Shown: positions 23,478 through 32,059 of the stretch, piece after piece
Position numbering within the stretch: position 1 is the stretch's first letter
How the letters are laid out: every line of letters begins with the position of its first letter
Program-made: the position numbers and the translations under genes
The notes under the pieces: generated by a model
The model's database searches: none
The model's input: only the letters and a program-made list of their open reading frames with translations
Told to the model about the DNA's origin: nothing
From: an uncultured Prevotella sp.
GTDB lineage: Bacteria; Bacteroidota; Bacteroidia; Bacteroidales; Bacteroidaceae
Assembly (NCBI GenBank): GCA_900762125.1
Contig: CAAFFL010000247.1
Location: 1 to 33,406 of the forward strand
Length of the DNA stretch: 33,406 bases
Direction: 5' to 3'

Positions 23478-24908
23478 ATGTCAAAGTTATATGTGTTTGG
23501 AATTGGTGGAACCGGAGCCAGGGTGCTCCGCTCCTTATCCATGTTGCTGGCATCAGGCGTACATTTGGGCTCAGGCATTGAGGAGGTCGTGCCAATATTG
23601 ATAGACCCGGATGCCGGCAATGCCGATCTCACGAGAACAACTTACTTTTTGAGCCTGTACCAGTCTATCCAGTTGGAACTTAACAGACCCACAAAGAACG
23701 AATTCTTCAAGACAAAGATAACATCAATCACAGGGAACAACATTCTCTCGATAAACAATACCTCCAATTGTTCATTCGCTCAGTACATTGGGTTGGACAC
23801 AATGGACAATACAGAGAAGGGGCTTGTGAAAATGCTATTTTCGAAAGAGAACCTGGATGCCGATATGAAGGTGGGCTTCAAAGGGAACCCAAATATTGGT
23901 AGCGTGGTGTTGAACCAAATCATCGAATCCCAGGCATTCAAGTCCTTTGAAGCAAGCTTTAGTCAGGGAGATAGAATTTTTATTGTCAATTCCATCTTCG
24001 GAGGGACTGGTGCAAGCGGCTTCCCCTTGTTGCTGAAGATACTCAGGGAAATCACAGTTCAGCAAGCACAGAAGTTTGCTATGCTGAACGATGCGCTTAT
24101 TGGTGCAGTGACAGTTTTGCCTTACTTTAGCATTAAGCCTGACCCCAATAGCAGCATCAATTCTTCTACATTTATCTCTAAGGCAAAGTCGGCTTTAGCC
24201 TACTATGAAGAGAATATTTTCAACAACGGGCAAATAGACGCGCTGTATTTCATCGGTGATGACAAGTTTTCTAAACCATACGACAATACCGATGGTGGTC
24301 CTGGTCAACAAAACAAGGCGCATATTGTGGAGTTCCTTGCAGCTACATCAGTGGTTGACTTTACTTATAACAAGAATATCAATCACCAGCAAGCTAAGTC
24401 CATTTGCCAGGAAATCGGTATTAAAAATGATTCCAATCCAGTGACCTTTGTTGATTTCTACGACAAAACGTTTTCCTTATTATTCGATCCATTGGTTAGT
24501 TTCACGCTGATGGCAAATGGCTTCCATTACAAGATGAAGGATATTTCTTCGCCGAACGTTGAAGCAAATCGCAATCGATTCAGCAGTATCTATCAGCAAG
24601 ATTTTATGAGGAACCTCACTGAGTTTCTTGATGGGGCTAATGGCTATCGGGATTGGTTGGGAGAGATGGAAACGAACTCTCGTTCCCTGAAACTATTCGA
24701 CTTGGCATGCCCTGAGAAGCCTTTTGATATCGTGCAAGGCATTATCCCCAAAAAGGATGGAATCTTTGCCAAGAAGAATTACAACAAATATATACATGAA
24801 CTCAACGATGCAATCCGTCGTTGCTCTGTGACGAAGCCAGAGGATCCAAACACCTTCATGGAGATGTTCTACCTAGCAATGAAAAAAATCACTCAAGAAA
24901 AATTCTAA
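23478..24908 (+). CDS. Tubulin/FtsZ-like GTPase (operon gene 3)
   Basis: A 476-residue protein beginning MSKLYVFGIGGTGARVLRSL. GIGGTGARV at residues 8-16 matches the first nucleotide loop, and IFGGTGASGFP near 173-182 matches the tubulin signature loop (GGGTGTG/S). ALIGAVTVLPYFS fits the strand after it. This is the pattern of the bacterial Tubulin_2 (tubulin-like) family. Related proteins bind GTP and some polymerise, but this group is uncharacterised as far as I know. The C-terminal half is unlike FtsZ. The start at 23478 was chosen over an upstream in-frame ATG (23442) because the latter overlaps gene 2 and adds no family residues. It lies in the cytosol. Confidence 0.85.
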   Translation: MSKLYVFGIGGTGARVLRSLSMLLASGVHLGSGIEEVVPILIDPDAGNADLTRTTYFLSLYQSIQLELNRPTKNEFFKTKITSITGNNILSINNTSNCSFAQYIGLDTMDNTEKGLVKMLFSKENLDADMKVGFKGNPNIGSVVLNQIIESQAFKSFEASFSQGDRIFIVNSIFGGTGASGFPLLLKILREITVQQAQKFAMLNDALIGAVTVLPYFSIKPDPNSSINSSTFISKAKSALAYYEENIFNNGQIDALYFIGDDKFSKPYDNTDGGPGQQNKAHIVEFLAATSVVDFTYNKNINHQQAKSICQEIGIKNDSNPVTFVDFYDKTFSLLFDPLVSFTLMANGFHYKMKDISSPNVEANRNRFSSIYQQDFMRNLTEFLDGANGYRDWLGEMETNSRSLKLFDLACPEKPFDIVQGIIPKKDGIFAKKNYNKYIHELNDAIRRCSVTKPEDPNTFMEMFYLAMKKITQEKF

Positions 24909-24919
24909 AAACAGTTGCC

Positions 24920-27900
24920 ATGCCAAAAGTATTCAGACTCTTCCACAATGGCAGTAACAGTATTCAAGACTGGGGGCCTGCCAACAACATCAACTATGCT
25001 TACGATTCTGGCAACCGAGCACAGATGTCCGATACCATTCAGGGATCAAAGTATATAGATATTACCTCTATCCCATCACCATTTGCCAGAATGCAACTAG
25101 TGAAGGATGCCTTTACTGTCATTTCGAAAAACGGGGATCTTGATGACGACAGCATCTATGGCCGAACAGTCTCAGACACGCTGGATATTGGAGAGATATT
25201 CTTCAATTATGATAAGTTCGCCAGCAAAATCCAGATTATTCCCTGCGACATTGCAAGTGTTGCCGGGCAGTTGCTTAGTGACACTTCTAATTCTGGACAT
25301 GTAGCTATGGGCGATACGTTGCAGAAATATTTGAAATCTGACGCGGTATCGTTCAACTTTAATAAGATGCAGAACATATACTTGCTGAAATATATCTACG
25401 GAAAGGATGGCAAGGAAATTATTGGGGCAACCTCGCCAAGAACAATATTCTTCAGTACAGCCAACAACCTTACAGATATCAGCAAGGTCTTTAGCTTTGG
25501 CAAGGATGAAGCCTTCGATATGGATTTGCAGCCACTATATAAGCGAGACTATGAATATGTGAAGATGTGGTTTTATTTGCGTAATACCTATCAGAACTTT
25601 GCTGCTGACTTTCCAGAGATCTATCAGTATCTGACGCTTACGCTCAATAAGTTTAATGGTGCGAAGTTTCATGAACTAAACACAATTACCACCTTTGATG
25701 GATTGCAGTGTATACCTGCTTTCAACAGTGCTGCGCATGTGGAAGTGCTGGGCATTACCATTCCAAAGAAGAAGGTGATGCCTTGCATGGACAGCGATTT
25801 CGAGATTCGGTCCACTGTATTGCAAAATTCCGGTGCCCCACGCCCTTATCCTTTGGTATTGCCTGTTGGGTCGGGCACAGACTATAGCAAGCTGAAATAT
25901 ACGGAAGATGAATGGGGTACAGAGAACAAGGCTCCCTTTGTCGGCGACAACATTGTTATGAGTAAGCGAAAGCTTCCCAGACCAGGCTATCTTAACCAGC
26001 CCTGGCTTACTGTCTCTGATTTGCTGGAAGACTATATCATCCGCGTTCCTCACAAGCTTAACAACAATTACTTCAATGGCAATCTGAAGCAAAAGCTTGT
26101 AGATACTCCAAACATGTCGTTCCTCTTACCACTAAAACCGGAATTTTTCAAGTACTTCACAGTAGGCGAGCTCATGTCTACGGTAGAAGGAAAAAAGATG
26201 ATAGAAATGGAGGTTAGACCTTCGGGGGGCATACAAGTGACTCTCCGTATTCCTATCGTTGGCAACCAGACGGTAAAGTGCATCACATACAAGCGAACGT
26301 ATTATGATAATGACCAACACAATAGTCAGCCAGTACTAAACGAGAATAAGGGTGCTATACGCTACTTTAATTTCGCAGGTCTTATCATGCCAAGCTATCG
26401 GTTCGATAGCGATAAAGGAGCATTCTATACGCTGTCGTGTGTGAGCATGAAGTCTCTGAATTATGTCTATCATCCTTACTATGGTAGCGATGAGATTATC
26501 GGCATGAATATGGTGATAGAGAATGGTGTGTCTATCCCATACGGGGTTTCCTGTGCCACCAGGAATCCATGTACACCAAGTAGTGAGGCTTATAAAGCCA
26601 TGAACTACACCCTGTTTAACAGGAGATTTGACTATATCCAAGTAGCTGACAGCCAACGTGATGTCAGAGGACTCATTATACCGATTTTTAAAACGGGTAG
26701 TGGTAACAAGCAGTATGCATTCTCGGTAGACCTAGGTACTTCCAATACCTTGATAGAATATTCGCCTGTCGATCCGATTAATTCAAAGATAAAGCCACGG
26801 ATTTTTGATGTCGACACCAATGATGAACAAGTGTGCCTAATGTTCGACCAGACAACGGACTCAGATGATAAAGGCAACAAGGTAGAGATTGATTTGATTG
26901 ATGAAAATCCTCTGATAGAAAAAGAATTCATTCCTCAACTGCTTAGTGAGAAATCGGATTTCCATTTCCCGACGAGGACTGTTTTGTCGGCAGTCGATAA
27001 TATTGACTGGAACTTGCGTGTGGATCCTTTTGCGTTGGTGAACATTCCATTCACGTACGACAAACGGTCTAACTTTAGCTATAACACAATGTATACCAAC
27101 ATTAAATGGGATACATCGGCTAATGCTCAAATGGTATTGAAGTTCTATATCAACTGTCTGATGCTCATCATCCGCAACAAGGTGCTATTGAATGGAGGCG
27201 ACCTGCAAAAGACCAAAATTACATGGTTCTATCCCATTAGCATGTTGCCCGTGCAGTCAGGGTTCGTCAAAAAGACATGGAATGACTTCTACAAACAGTA
27301 TTTTAATGATAAAGGGACGACAATCAGCATGACTGAATCGTCTGCACCTCTGATAGCCTTCTATGATAGCAAGCCAGAGGCTTCGCAGATTATTTCCGTC
27401 GACATTGGCGGCGGAACCACCGATATTGCCTTCTCTGAAAAGAAAGGCATGGTGGAATTGGTAACCTCTTTTCGTTTTGCAACAAACGACTTGTTTGAGA
27501 CGCCCTATTCCATCAGCAACTCTAACAGTGGTATCATCGATTACTTCAAACCCCAGTTCCGCAACATATTGAGGGAGAAAGATCTTAATGATCTTCTAGA
27601 GGTGTTGGACTCTAGTGAGACTTCGCCATCGAACGTAGCCTCATTCCTGTTCTCTCTGAAAGAAAATTCTATTATCACCAAGGGTAATGTCAATATCAAT
27701 TCCATTGATTTTGACGCTATTCTTCTTGAAGATGGACACTTCAAAGTGGTGTTCTTACTTTATTATTCGGCTATCATTTACCACATAGCTTGCATCTTGC
27801 GTGCCTACAATAAAAACAGAGAGGTGCCTTTCGTACCTCGCCACTTTGCTTTTAGTGGAAATGGCAGCAAGATCATTAAGGCTATCACACCAGACGCTGA

Positions 27901-28432
27901 AACTACTTTGGCTACTTACACTAAGATAATCATCGAAAAAGTTGCCAATGTCCATTGTGAAGAGTTGTCGATACTTGGCCTGTCGGACAACAAGACGCCC
28001 AAGGAGGCTACTTGCCGTGGAGGTTTGGTGACCAGTAGTAGTATTGATGACCGTGACAGAGTGAGAGTCCTGAAGGCTGGTGCTGATGATTTTGTGCCTG
28101 CCGACACGCCATTGTCAAGCATCACGCAGGAGGATAAGAAAGAAGCAATTGGTGCAGCTATGAAGTTCTTCGACTTCATACTCAACGACATGGGCAATGC
28201 CTTCAGTTTCAAGAAGAATTTCTTGATGACGACCGAATCTGTTGCAATTGCCAGAAAAGTTTGTGGAAATGAGAAAGATATGGAAACCTATCTTTCAAAA
28301 GCCATTGACTTGCAGACCAAGAATAAAGATGCAGAGCTCGGCGAGACACTGTTCTTCTACCCCATCAAAGGAGCTTTATACGCTTTGAGCAACGCCATCT
28401 ATGCCGACCTTATTAAACATGAAGCAAAATGA
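24920..28432 (+). CDS. Large protein with Hsp70/actin-like ATPase core (operon gene 4)
   Basis: 1170 residues, starting MPKVFRLFHNGSNSIQDWG. The first 590 residues match nothing I know. From about 598 an actin/Hsp70-superfamily ATPase fold is evident: phosphate-1 loop VDLGTSNT (603-610), phosphate-2 loop VDIGGGTTDIAF (827-838), and an adenosine-type loop AFSGNGSKI near 975-983. The large insert between the two phosphate loops is unusual. No signal peptide or membrane segment is seen, so it is cytosolic. Its neighbour is a tubulin-like GTPase, so the operon carries both classic cytoskeleton NTPase folds. It might be a distant relative of large SrfB-type proteins, which I cannot verify. It overlaps gene 5 by ATGA. 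Confidence 0.85.
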   Translation: MPKVFRLFHNGSNSIQDWGPANNINYAYDSGNRAQMSDTIQGSKYIDITSIPSPFARMQLVKDAFTVISKNGDLDDDSIYGRTVSDTLDIGEIFFNYDKFASKIQIIPCDIASVAGQLLSDTSNSGHVAMGDTLQKYLKSDAVSFNFNKMQNIYLLKYIYGKDGKEIIGATSPRTIFFSTANNLTDISKVFSFGKDEAFDMDLQPLYKRDYEYVKMWFYLRNTYQNFAADFPEIYQYLTLTLNKFNGAKFHELNTITTFDGLQCIPAFNSAAHVEVLGITIPKKKVMPCMDSDFEIRSTVLQNSGAPRPYPLVLPVGSGTDYSKLKYTEDEWGTENKAPFVGDNIVMSKRKLPRPGYLNQPWLTVSDLLEDYIIRVPHKLNNNYFNGNLKQKLVDTPNMSFLLPLKPEFFKYFTVGELMSTVEGKKMIEMEVRPSGGIQVTLRIPIVGNQTVKCITYKRTYYDNDQHNSQPVLNENKGAIRYFNFAGLIMPSYRFDSDKGAFYTLSCVSMKSLNYVYHPYYGSDEIIGMNMVIENGVSIPYGVSCATRNPCTPSSEAYKAMNYTLFNRRFDYIQVADSQRDVRGLIIPIFKTGSGNKQYAFSVDLGTSNTLIEYSPVDPINSKIKPRIFDVDTNDEQVCLMFDQTTDSDDKGNKVEIDLIDENPLIEKEFIPQLLSEKSDFHFPTRTVLSAVDNIDWNLRVDPFALVNIPFTYDKRSNFSYNTMYTNIKWDTSANAQMVLKFYINCLMLIIRNKVLLNGGDLQKTKITWFYPISMLPVQSGFVKKTWNDFYKQYFNDKGTTISMTESSAPLIAFYDSKPEASQIISVDIGGGTTDIAFSEKKGMVELVTSFRFATNDLFETPYSISNSNSGIIDYFKPQFRNILREKDLNDLLEVLDSSETSPSNVASFLFSLKENSIITKGNVNINSIDFDAILLEDGHFKVVFLLYYSAIIYHIACILRAYNKNREVPFVPRHFAFSGNGSKIIKAITPDAETTLATYTKIIIEKVANVHCEELSILGLSDNKTPKEATCRGGLVTSSSIDDRDRVRVLKAGADDFVPADTPLSSITQEDKKEAIGAAMKFFDFILNDMGNAFSFKKNFLMTTESVAIARKVCGNEKDMETYLSKAIDLQTKNKDAELGETLFFYPIKGALYALSNAIYADLIKHEAK

Positions 28433-29217
28433 AAAAGTTGTTATTCCTATTCATAATTGGCATTATGGCACAATTATTAGCGCCATCCCCATTATATGCC
28501 ACTAACGATACTATCAAATCAGATTCTACGGCACAAGGCAAACCTGATAGTGTGCTAGTAGCAGAGGGTAGTGTTAGCTATGTTTCTGTGAAGGAGTGTC
28601 AACAAATGAAGACCACTCAGCAGGCCTTTAATTATATTCTTGCTGGAGCAGCGGGCGTGGGAATCATTCTTTCGCTCATAGCTCTGATCTTGGCTCTGAA
28701 AGCAAATTGGAAAAGTAATGATGCACTAGATGACTTGGAAAAAACAAGCAGCAAAGCTGATTTTGAATCCTTAAACTGGAGAGTAACCAATCTTTCTAAT
28801 AAGGTGGATCTCATGAAGTATCAGCCTGCTCCATCGCAATCACAGAGTCGGCCTCACTTGGACAAAGCAACTCATCTCGCGCCTCAGGAAAAGCCCTCCA
28901 AAAAGGCAAGACCTGTCATCAGGTACTTTGGCACAAACAGCAGCAATCATTTTACAAGCGTGGAGAACTGCCCCAATGATGTTACGGCTTTTAGAGTCAC
29001 ATTCTCTGATGATGACTTAAATGAAGGGGAATTCGAACTAACAGATATCAATAGAATCAAGTCTAATGACAATATCCGTGATGTGCTTGATCTTGCTGGA
29101 GGTGCAACCATTAGTAAGTTGAAAACTGCTATGTCTTTCGAAACGATAGAAAAAGGTAAGGTCACAAGAAACGGAACGATGTGGAATGTCACTAAGAAAA
29201 CAATAATTAGAATATAG
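28429..29217 (+). CDS. Membrane-anchored protein with cytosolic C-terminal domain (operon gene 5)
   Basis: 262 residues. A signal peptide (1-24, ending PLYA) precedes a short polar periplasmic stretch. A strong membrane helix follows at about 69-91, then a charged coiled-coil-like segment (95-130), a Gln/Ser/Pro linker and a C-terminal domain of about 100 residues (VIRYFGTN through KTIIRI). The C-terminal domain ends in a WNVTKKTIIRI strand, a pattern I have seen in other uncharacterised Bacteroidetes proteins. The topology suggests a bridge between periplasm and cytosol. It starts within the stop codon of gene 4 and ends 5 bases before gene 6. Confidence 0.75.
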   Translation: MKKLLFLFIIGIMAQLLAPSPLYATNDTIKSDSTAQGKPDSVLVAEGSVSYVSVKECQQMKTTQQAFNYILAGAAGVGIILSLIALILALKANWKSNDALDDLEKTSSKADFESLNWRVTNLSNKVDLMKYQPAPSQSQSRPHLDKATHLAPQEKPSKKARPVIRYFGTNSSNHFTSVENCPNDVTAFRVTFSDDDLNEGEFELTDINRIKSNDNIRDVLDLAGGATISKLKTAMSFETIEKGKVTRNGTMWNVTKKTIIRI

Positions 29218-29222
29218 AAAAT

Positions 29223-30938
29223 ATGATAGCCGTAATCTTAATAGTAGGATTTGTTATTTGCCTGCAAATCTATTTCTTTGTTGCCAATCGGAGGCGAATG
29301 AATATGTTTGGCAGTATATTCGTCAACAAGGATGGGTGGACATTGGAGTGGGACGGCCAGTTTGTCTCTGGTATTAGCGGCAATGGAAATATAGTCTTCC
29401 AAGGGATCAAGTGTAACATCAATAACTATTTGGGCAGCAATCAAGGAGCTGTTATTGATTTCAATATCTTAAAAGATTCTGTTGATAGAAATTGCGACAG
29501 CATAGAAGATGAAATCAATGCGCAGATGCCGGTGCCCTTGTATTGTGGTTTGGCTGGTACGATGGCAGGTGTAATCATCGGTCTTTACAACCTTCTTGAG
29601 CGGGACAGCATCACTAGCCTTATGGGGAGTGGAAGTGGCCTGGATGCAAGTCAAGCTATGGCAGGAGCCGCCTTAGGCATTAATGATCTGCTCACTGGTG
29701 TCGCACTCGCTATGTGTGCAAGCATTGTCGGTATTTTCCTAACGACTTGGAATTCCATATCCTTTAAGAAGTTCAAAAATGAAGAGGAAAGGGGCAAAAA
29801 CGAGTTCCTTTCATGGATGCAGTCTGTGTTGCTTCCAAAGTTGCCCAATGATATCTCAGATGCATTCACTCGGCTTGTCAAGAATTTGAATACATTCAAT
29901 GGGGCTTTTCAAGAGAACACTCGCTCTTTGGGGATAACCTTAGATAAAATCAATAGGTCTTATGCTATACAATCAAATATTGTGGATACCATACAGAAAA
30001 TGGATGTCCAGAAGATGGCGACTGCCAATGTGAGAGTGCTTAGAGAACTTGAAGGATGTACGGACAAGTTAGCTATTTTCAATCAATATCTAAATGATAT
30101 TCAAGGCTATACAAGCGAGATTGAAAGCTTCAGAATGCGATTGCAGTCTGAGGCTAATATGGTCACCTTGTTGCAACAGATGCGCGAGGGTATGGAGCAG
30201 ATCCGTGACTTCTTCTCTGAGGAACTGACTCAAATAGAAACTCGCAAATCGCTATTGGGGGATAGCGTGGATAAAGTTGACGATTACTTGAATCATTCTA
30301 TATCAAATCTCAAGGAGTCATCTCTCCAATCTGTTACTGATCTCAAGAATTCTATTGATGACCAGAGCTTAAGCCTATCCGAGTTCCTGGAGAAGGAGCA
30401 GAATGCTTTGTCGGAATACTGCAACAGCTTAAGAAATGAGTTTGAAAACCAAGTTTCACAAATACCAGTATTGTCAAAGAGACTTGAGGATATCACAAGA
30501 ATTCCAGACCAGTTAGAGAAGGTCAGAACAACGTTTGATCAATCTGCTAGCAGGCTGTCTTCCGAGTTCCAGAATGCAACGAAATCCCTCGTTGCCAAGA
30601 TAGACAATTCTAATCGCGATCTGGCAAATGACATGAAAAGGGCGTTGAAGAGTCTTGACTACAGCCGGAGTGGAGATGGGACTTCTGGGGGTGCAAGACT
30701 TTATATACCAGCTTGGATGAAAGTTGTGGTCATCTTCTTACTTCTGATTATTGCTTTAGCTACTGCCGGTAACCTTTGGCTTAACTACAATGCTGTCACA
30801 GCGCATCAAGAAGGTACAGAAGAAGTTGACAGTACAGCCGCTATGAGACAAGATTCTGTTCAAGAGGCCTCAACAAAAGCCGTAGTTAAAGATACTATGG
30901 TGGCTAACCCTGTACATCAATCAAAGAGTGGAATATGA
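29223..30938 (+). CDS. MotA/TolQ/ZorA-like channel protein with long coiled coil (operon gene 6)
   Basis: 571 residues. Helix 1 is at about 3-20, followed by RRR, so the next 80 residues are cytosolic. Helices 2 and 3 (about 105-125 and 153-176) carry the MotA/TolQ/ExbB hallmarks LYCGLAGTMAGVIIGL and INDLLTGVALAMCASIVGI. Residues 200-480 are a predicted coiled-coil tail. Unlike ZorA as I know it, a further helix (about 499-521) follows and the last 50 residues should be periplasmic. MotA-type subunits form ion channels with MotB-type partners; gene 7 is exactly that. In Zorya the coiled tail signals to cytosolic effectors, which makes genes 3 and 4 candidate partners here. Confidence 0.87.
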   Translation: MIAVILIVGFVICLQIYFFVANRRRMNMFGSIFVNKDGWTLEWDGQFVSGISGNGNIVFQGIKCNINNYLGSNQGAVIDFNILKDSVDRNCDSIEDEINAQMPVPLYCGLAGTMAGVIIGLYNLLERDSITSLMGSGSGLDASQAMAGAALGINDLLTGVALAMCASIVGIFLTTWNSISFKKFKNEEERGKNEFLSWMQSVLLPKLPNDISDAFTRLVKNLNTFNGAFQENTRSLGITLDKINRSYAIQSNIVDTIQKMDVQKMATANVRVLRELEGCTDKLAIFNQYLNDIQGYTSEIESFRMRLQSEANMVTLLQQMREGMEQIRDFFSEELTQIETRKSLLGDSVDKVDDYLNHSISNLKESSLQSVTDLKNSIDDQSLSLSEFLEKEQNALSEYCNSLRNEFENQVSQIPVLSKRLEDITRIPDQLEKVRTTFDQSASRLSSEFQNATKSLVAKIDNSNRDLANDMKRALKSLDYSRSGDGTSGGARLYIPAWMKVVVIFLLLIIALATAGNLWLNYNAVTAHQEGTEEVDSTAAMRQDSVQEASTKAVVKDTMVANPVHQSKSGI

Positions 30939-31555
30939 AACGTAGAGGTGAGTCTTTCTTTTGGACCAGCTATTCCGACTTGATGACAAGTCTCTTTTTT
31001 ATCATGCTGGTGCTCTTTGTCCTTGTCATCGTCTTACTCCATAAGAGGATGGAGGTGACAGAGAAGCAGTTGGCAGATATACAAGAAGTGGTGAATTCGA
31101 CTAAGGACCTTGATCAGAGGTATTTTCAATATCGCCCCGACTACAAAAAATACATTCTAAAGATCAACGTCGCCTATCCTACGGGACTGAGTAGCATTCA
31201 GAATATAGATGCCGCAACGCAGGAACAGCTTTTCCTGGCAGGCGTTGAGATCAAGAAATTCCTTCTGCGACATCATGATGACCAATATATTCTGATTATT
31301 GAGGGCCAAGCATCCAACCTTCATGACAGGTTCACTGCTAATTATCCTCTGAGTTATGACCGGGCATACGGACTCTATAAATTTTGGACGATTACTAAAG
31401 GACTAAACTTTGGATCAAACTGTGAGGTGCAAATTTCAGGTAGCGGTGATGGCACATTGCCCAATAACTCTATGCGAGAGGAAGAAGAAACTAAAAATCA
31501 GCGGTTTTTGATCCAGATACTGCCAAAGAATATTATAGAGTCATCTTCGAAATAA
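30935..31555 (+). CDS. MotB/OmpA/ZorB-like stator protein (operon gene 7)
   Basis: 206 residues. A short basic N-terminus leads into FFWTSYSDLMTSLFFIML, a single membrane helix with Asp15, the proton- or sodium-carrying residue of MotB and ZorB. A coiled segment (about 35-60) is followed by an OmpA-like peptidoglycan-binding domain: ILIIEGQASN, YPLSYDRAYGLYKFW and NQRFLIQILP. Length is near that of ZorB and shorter than flagellar MotB. It overlaps gene 6 by 4 bases (ATGA), as expected for a 5:2-type membrane complex. It is the last gene of the operon; no clear terminator follows. Confidence 0.88.
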   Translation: MKRRGESFFWTSYSDLMTSLFFIMLVLFVLVIVLLHKRMEVTEKQLADIQEVVNSTKDLDQRYFQYRPDYKKYILKINVAYPTGLSSIQNIDAATQEQLFLAGVEIKKFLLRHHDDQYILIIEGQASNLHDRFTANYPLSYDRAYGLYKFWTITKGLNFGSNCEVQISGSGDGTLPNNSMREEEETKNQRFLIQILPKNIIESSSK

Positions 31556-31599
31556 AAATGCACAGTTGTCATTGAAACATATATATATAGCTATTCGGC

Positions 31600-31668
31600 A
31601 ACTTCTCAAAGGTAACTGTAGCGACTTTTCAAAGGTGGCTGCAGTAACTTTTCAAAGGTAGCTGGATG
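31600..31668. repeat. 23-bp tandem repeat, three copies
   Basis: The core ACTTTTCAAAGGTGGCTG recurs with CAAAGGT at 31607, 31630 and 31653, an exact 23-bp period with some mismatches. Confidence 0.85.
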
Positions 31669-31715
31669 GTATGCAGTGGTATCCGGATGGGGTTTTCAGC
31701 GAGCAGCGGGTTTTC

Positions 31716-31743
31716 GCGCCGTGGTTCGGAAAAAAGACGGCGC
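31716..31743. repeat. Inverted repeat, possible weak terminator
   Basis: GCGCCGT (31716-31722) pairs perfectly with ACGGCGC (31737-31743), followed by CGGTTTTCG. It is the only stem-loop in the gap that could end the operon transcript. Confidence 0.35.
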
Positions 31744-31920
31744 CGGTTTTCGAGTGGTTTTCTTTGATATGCCAATTGCTTCGAACCCCTCATTTATTGA
31801 TGATATTGACGGAGGATTGACGTCATTGACGGAGTCGAGCCGCTCAGCGATAGGAAGAATCTCAGAAAACTAGGCAAAAACCATTCAAAAACATCTTTGA
31901 CGTGAACTTATCATAGTAAT

Positions 31921-32022
31921 GGCTTCCAGGCATAGGTCCCTACCGTAGCCATGTACCGGGGTCATGATCAGGCTTCCAGCCTGCCCATGGCCCCAGTTAC
32001 TCATGGTGTTGGCTTCCAGCCA
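31921..32022. repeat. Three GGCTTCCAG palindromic units
   Basis: GGCTTCCAGGC at 31921, GGCTTCCAGCC at 31971 and again at 32011. Each is a short self-complementary GGCT-TCC-AGCC. Spacing is 50 and 40 bases. They look like a dispersed short palindromic family. Confidence 0.7.
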
Positions 32023-32059
32023 AATATTGATGACATTGGCTGCGATTTAGCTATATTAA

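Larger units (their letters stand above)
31556..32059. other. Repeat-rich gap after the operon
   Basis: About 500 bases with no convincing gene. It holds a 23-bp tandem repeat, a GC-rich inverted repeat and three GGCTTCCAG-type palindromes. A 65-codon open frame at 31676-31873 lacks any family feature. Confidence 0.6.

Noticed and set aside
29223..31555. Canonical Zorya system
   Set aside because: ZorAB-like genes are present but there is no ZorC, no ZorD helicase and no ZorE nuclease; the partners are a tubulin-like and an actin-like NTPase.
31676..31873. Plus-strand 65-codon open frame after the operon
   Set aside because: Spans the inverted repeat; no family similarity and no start signal.
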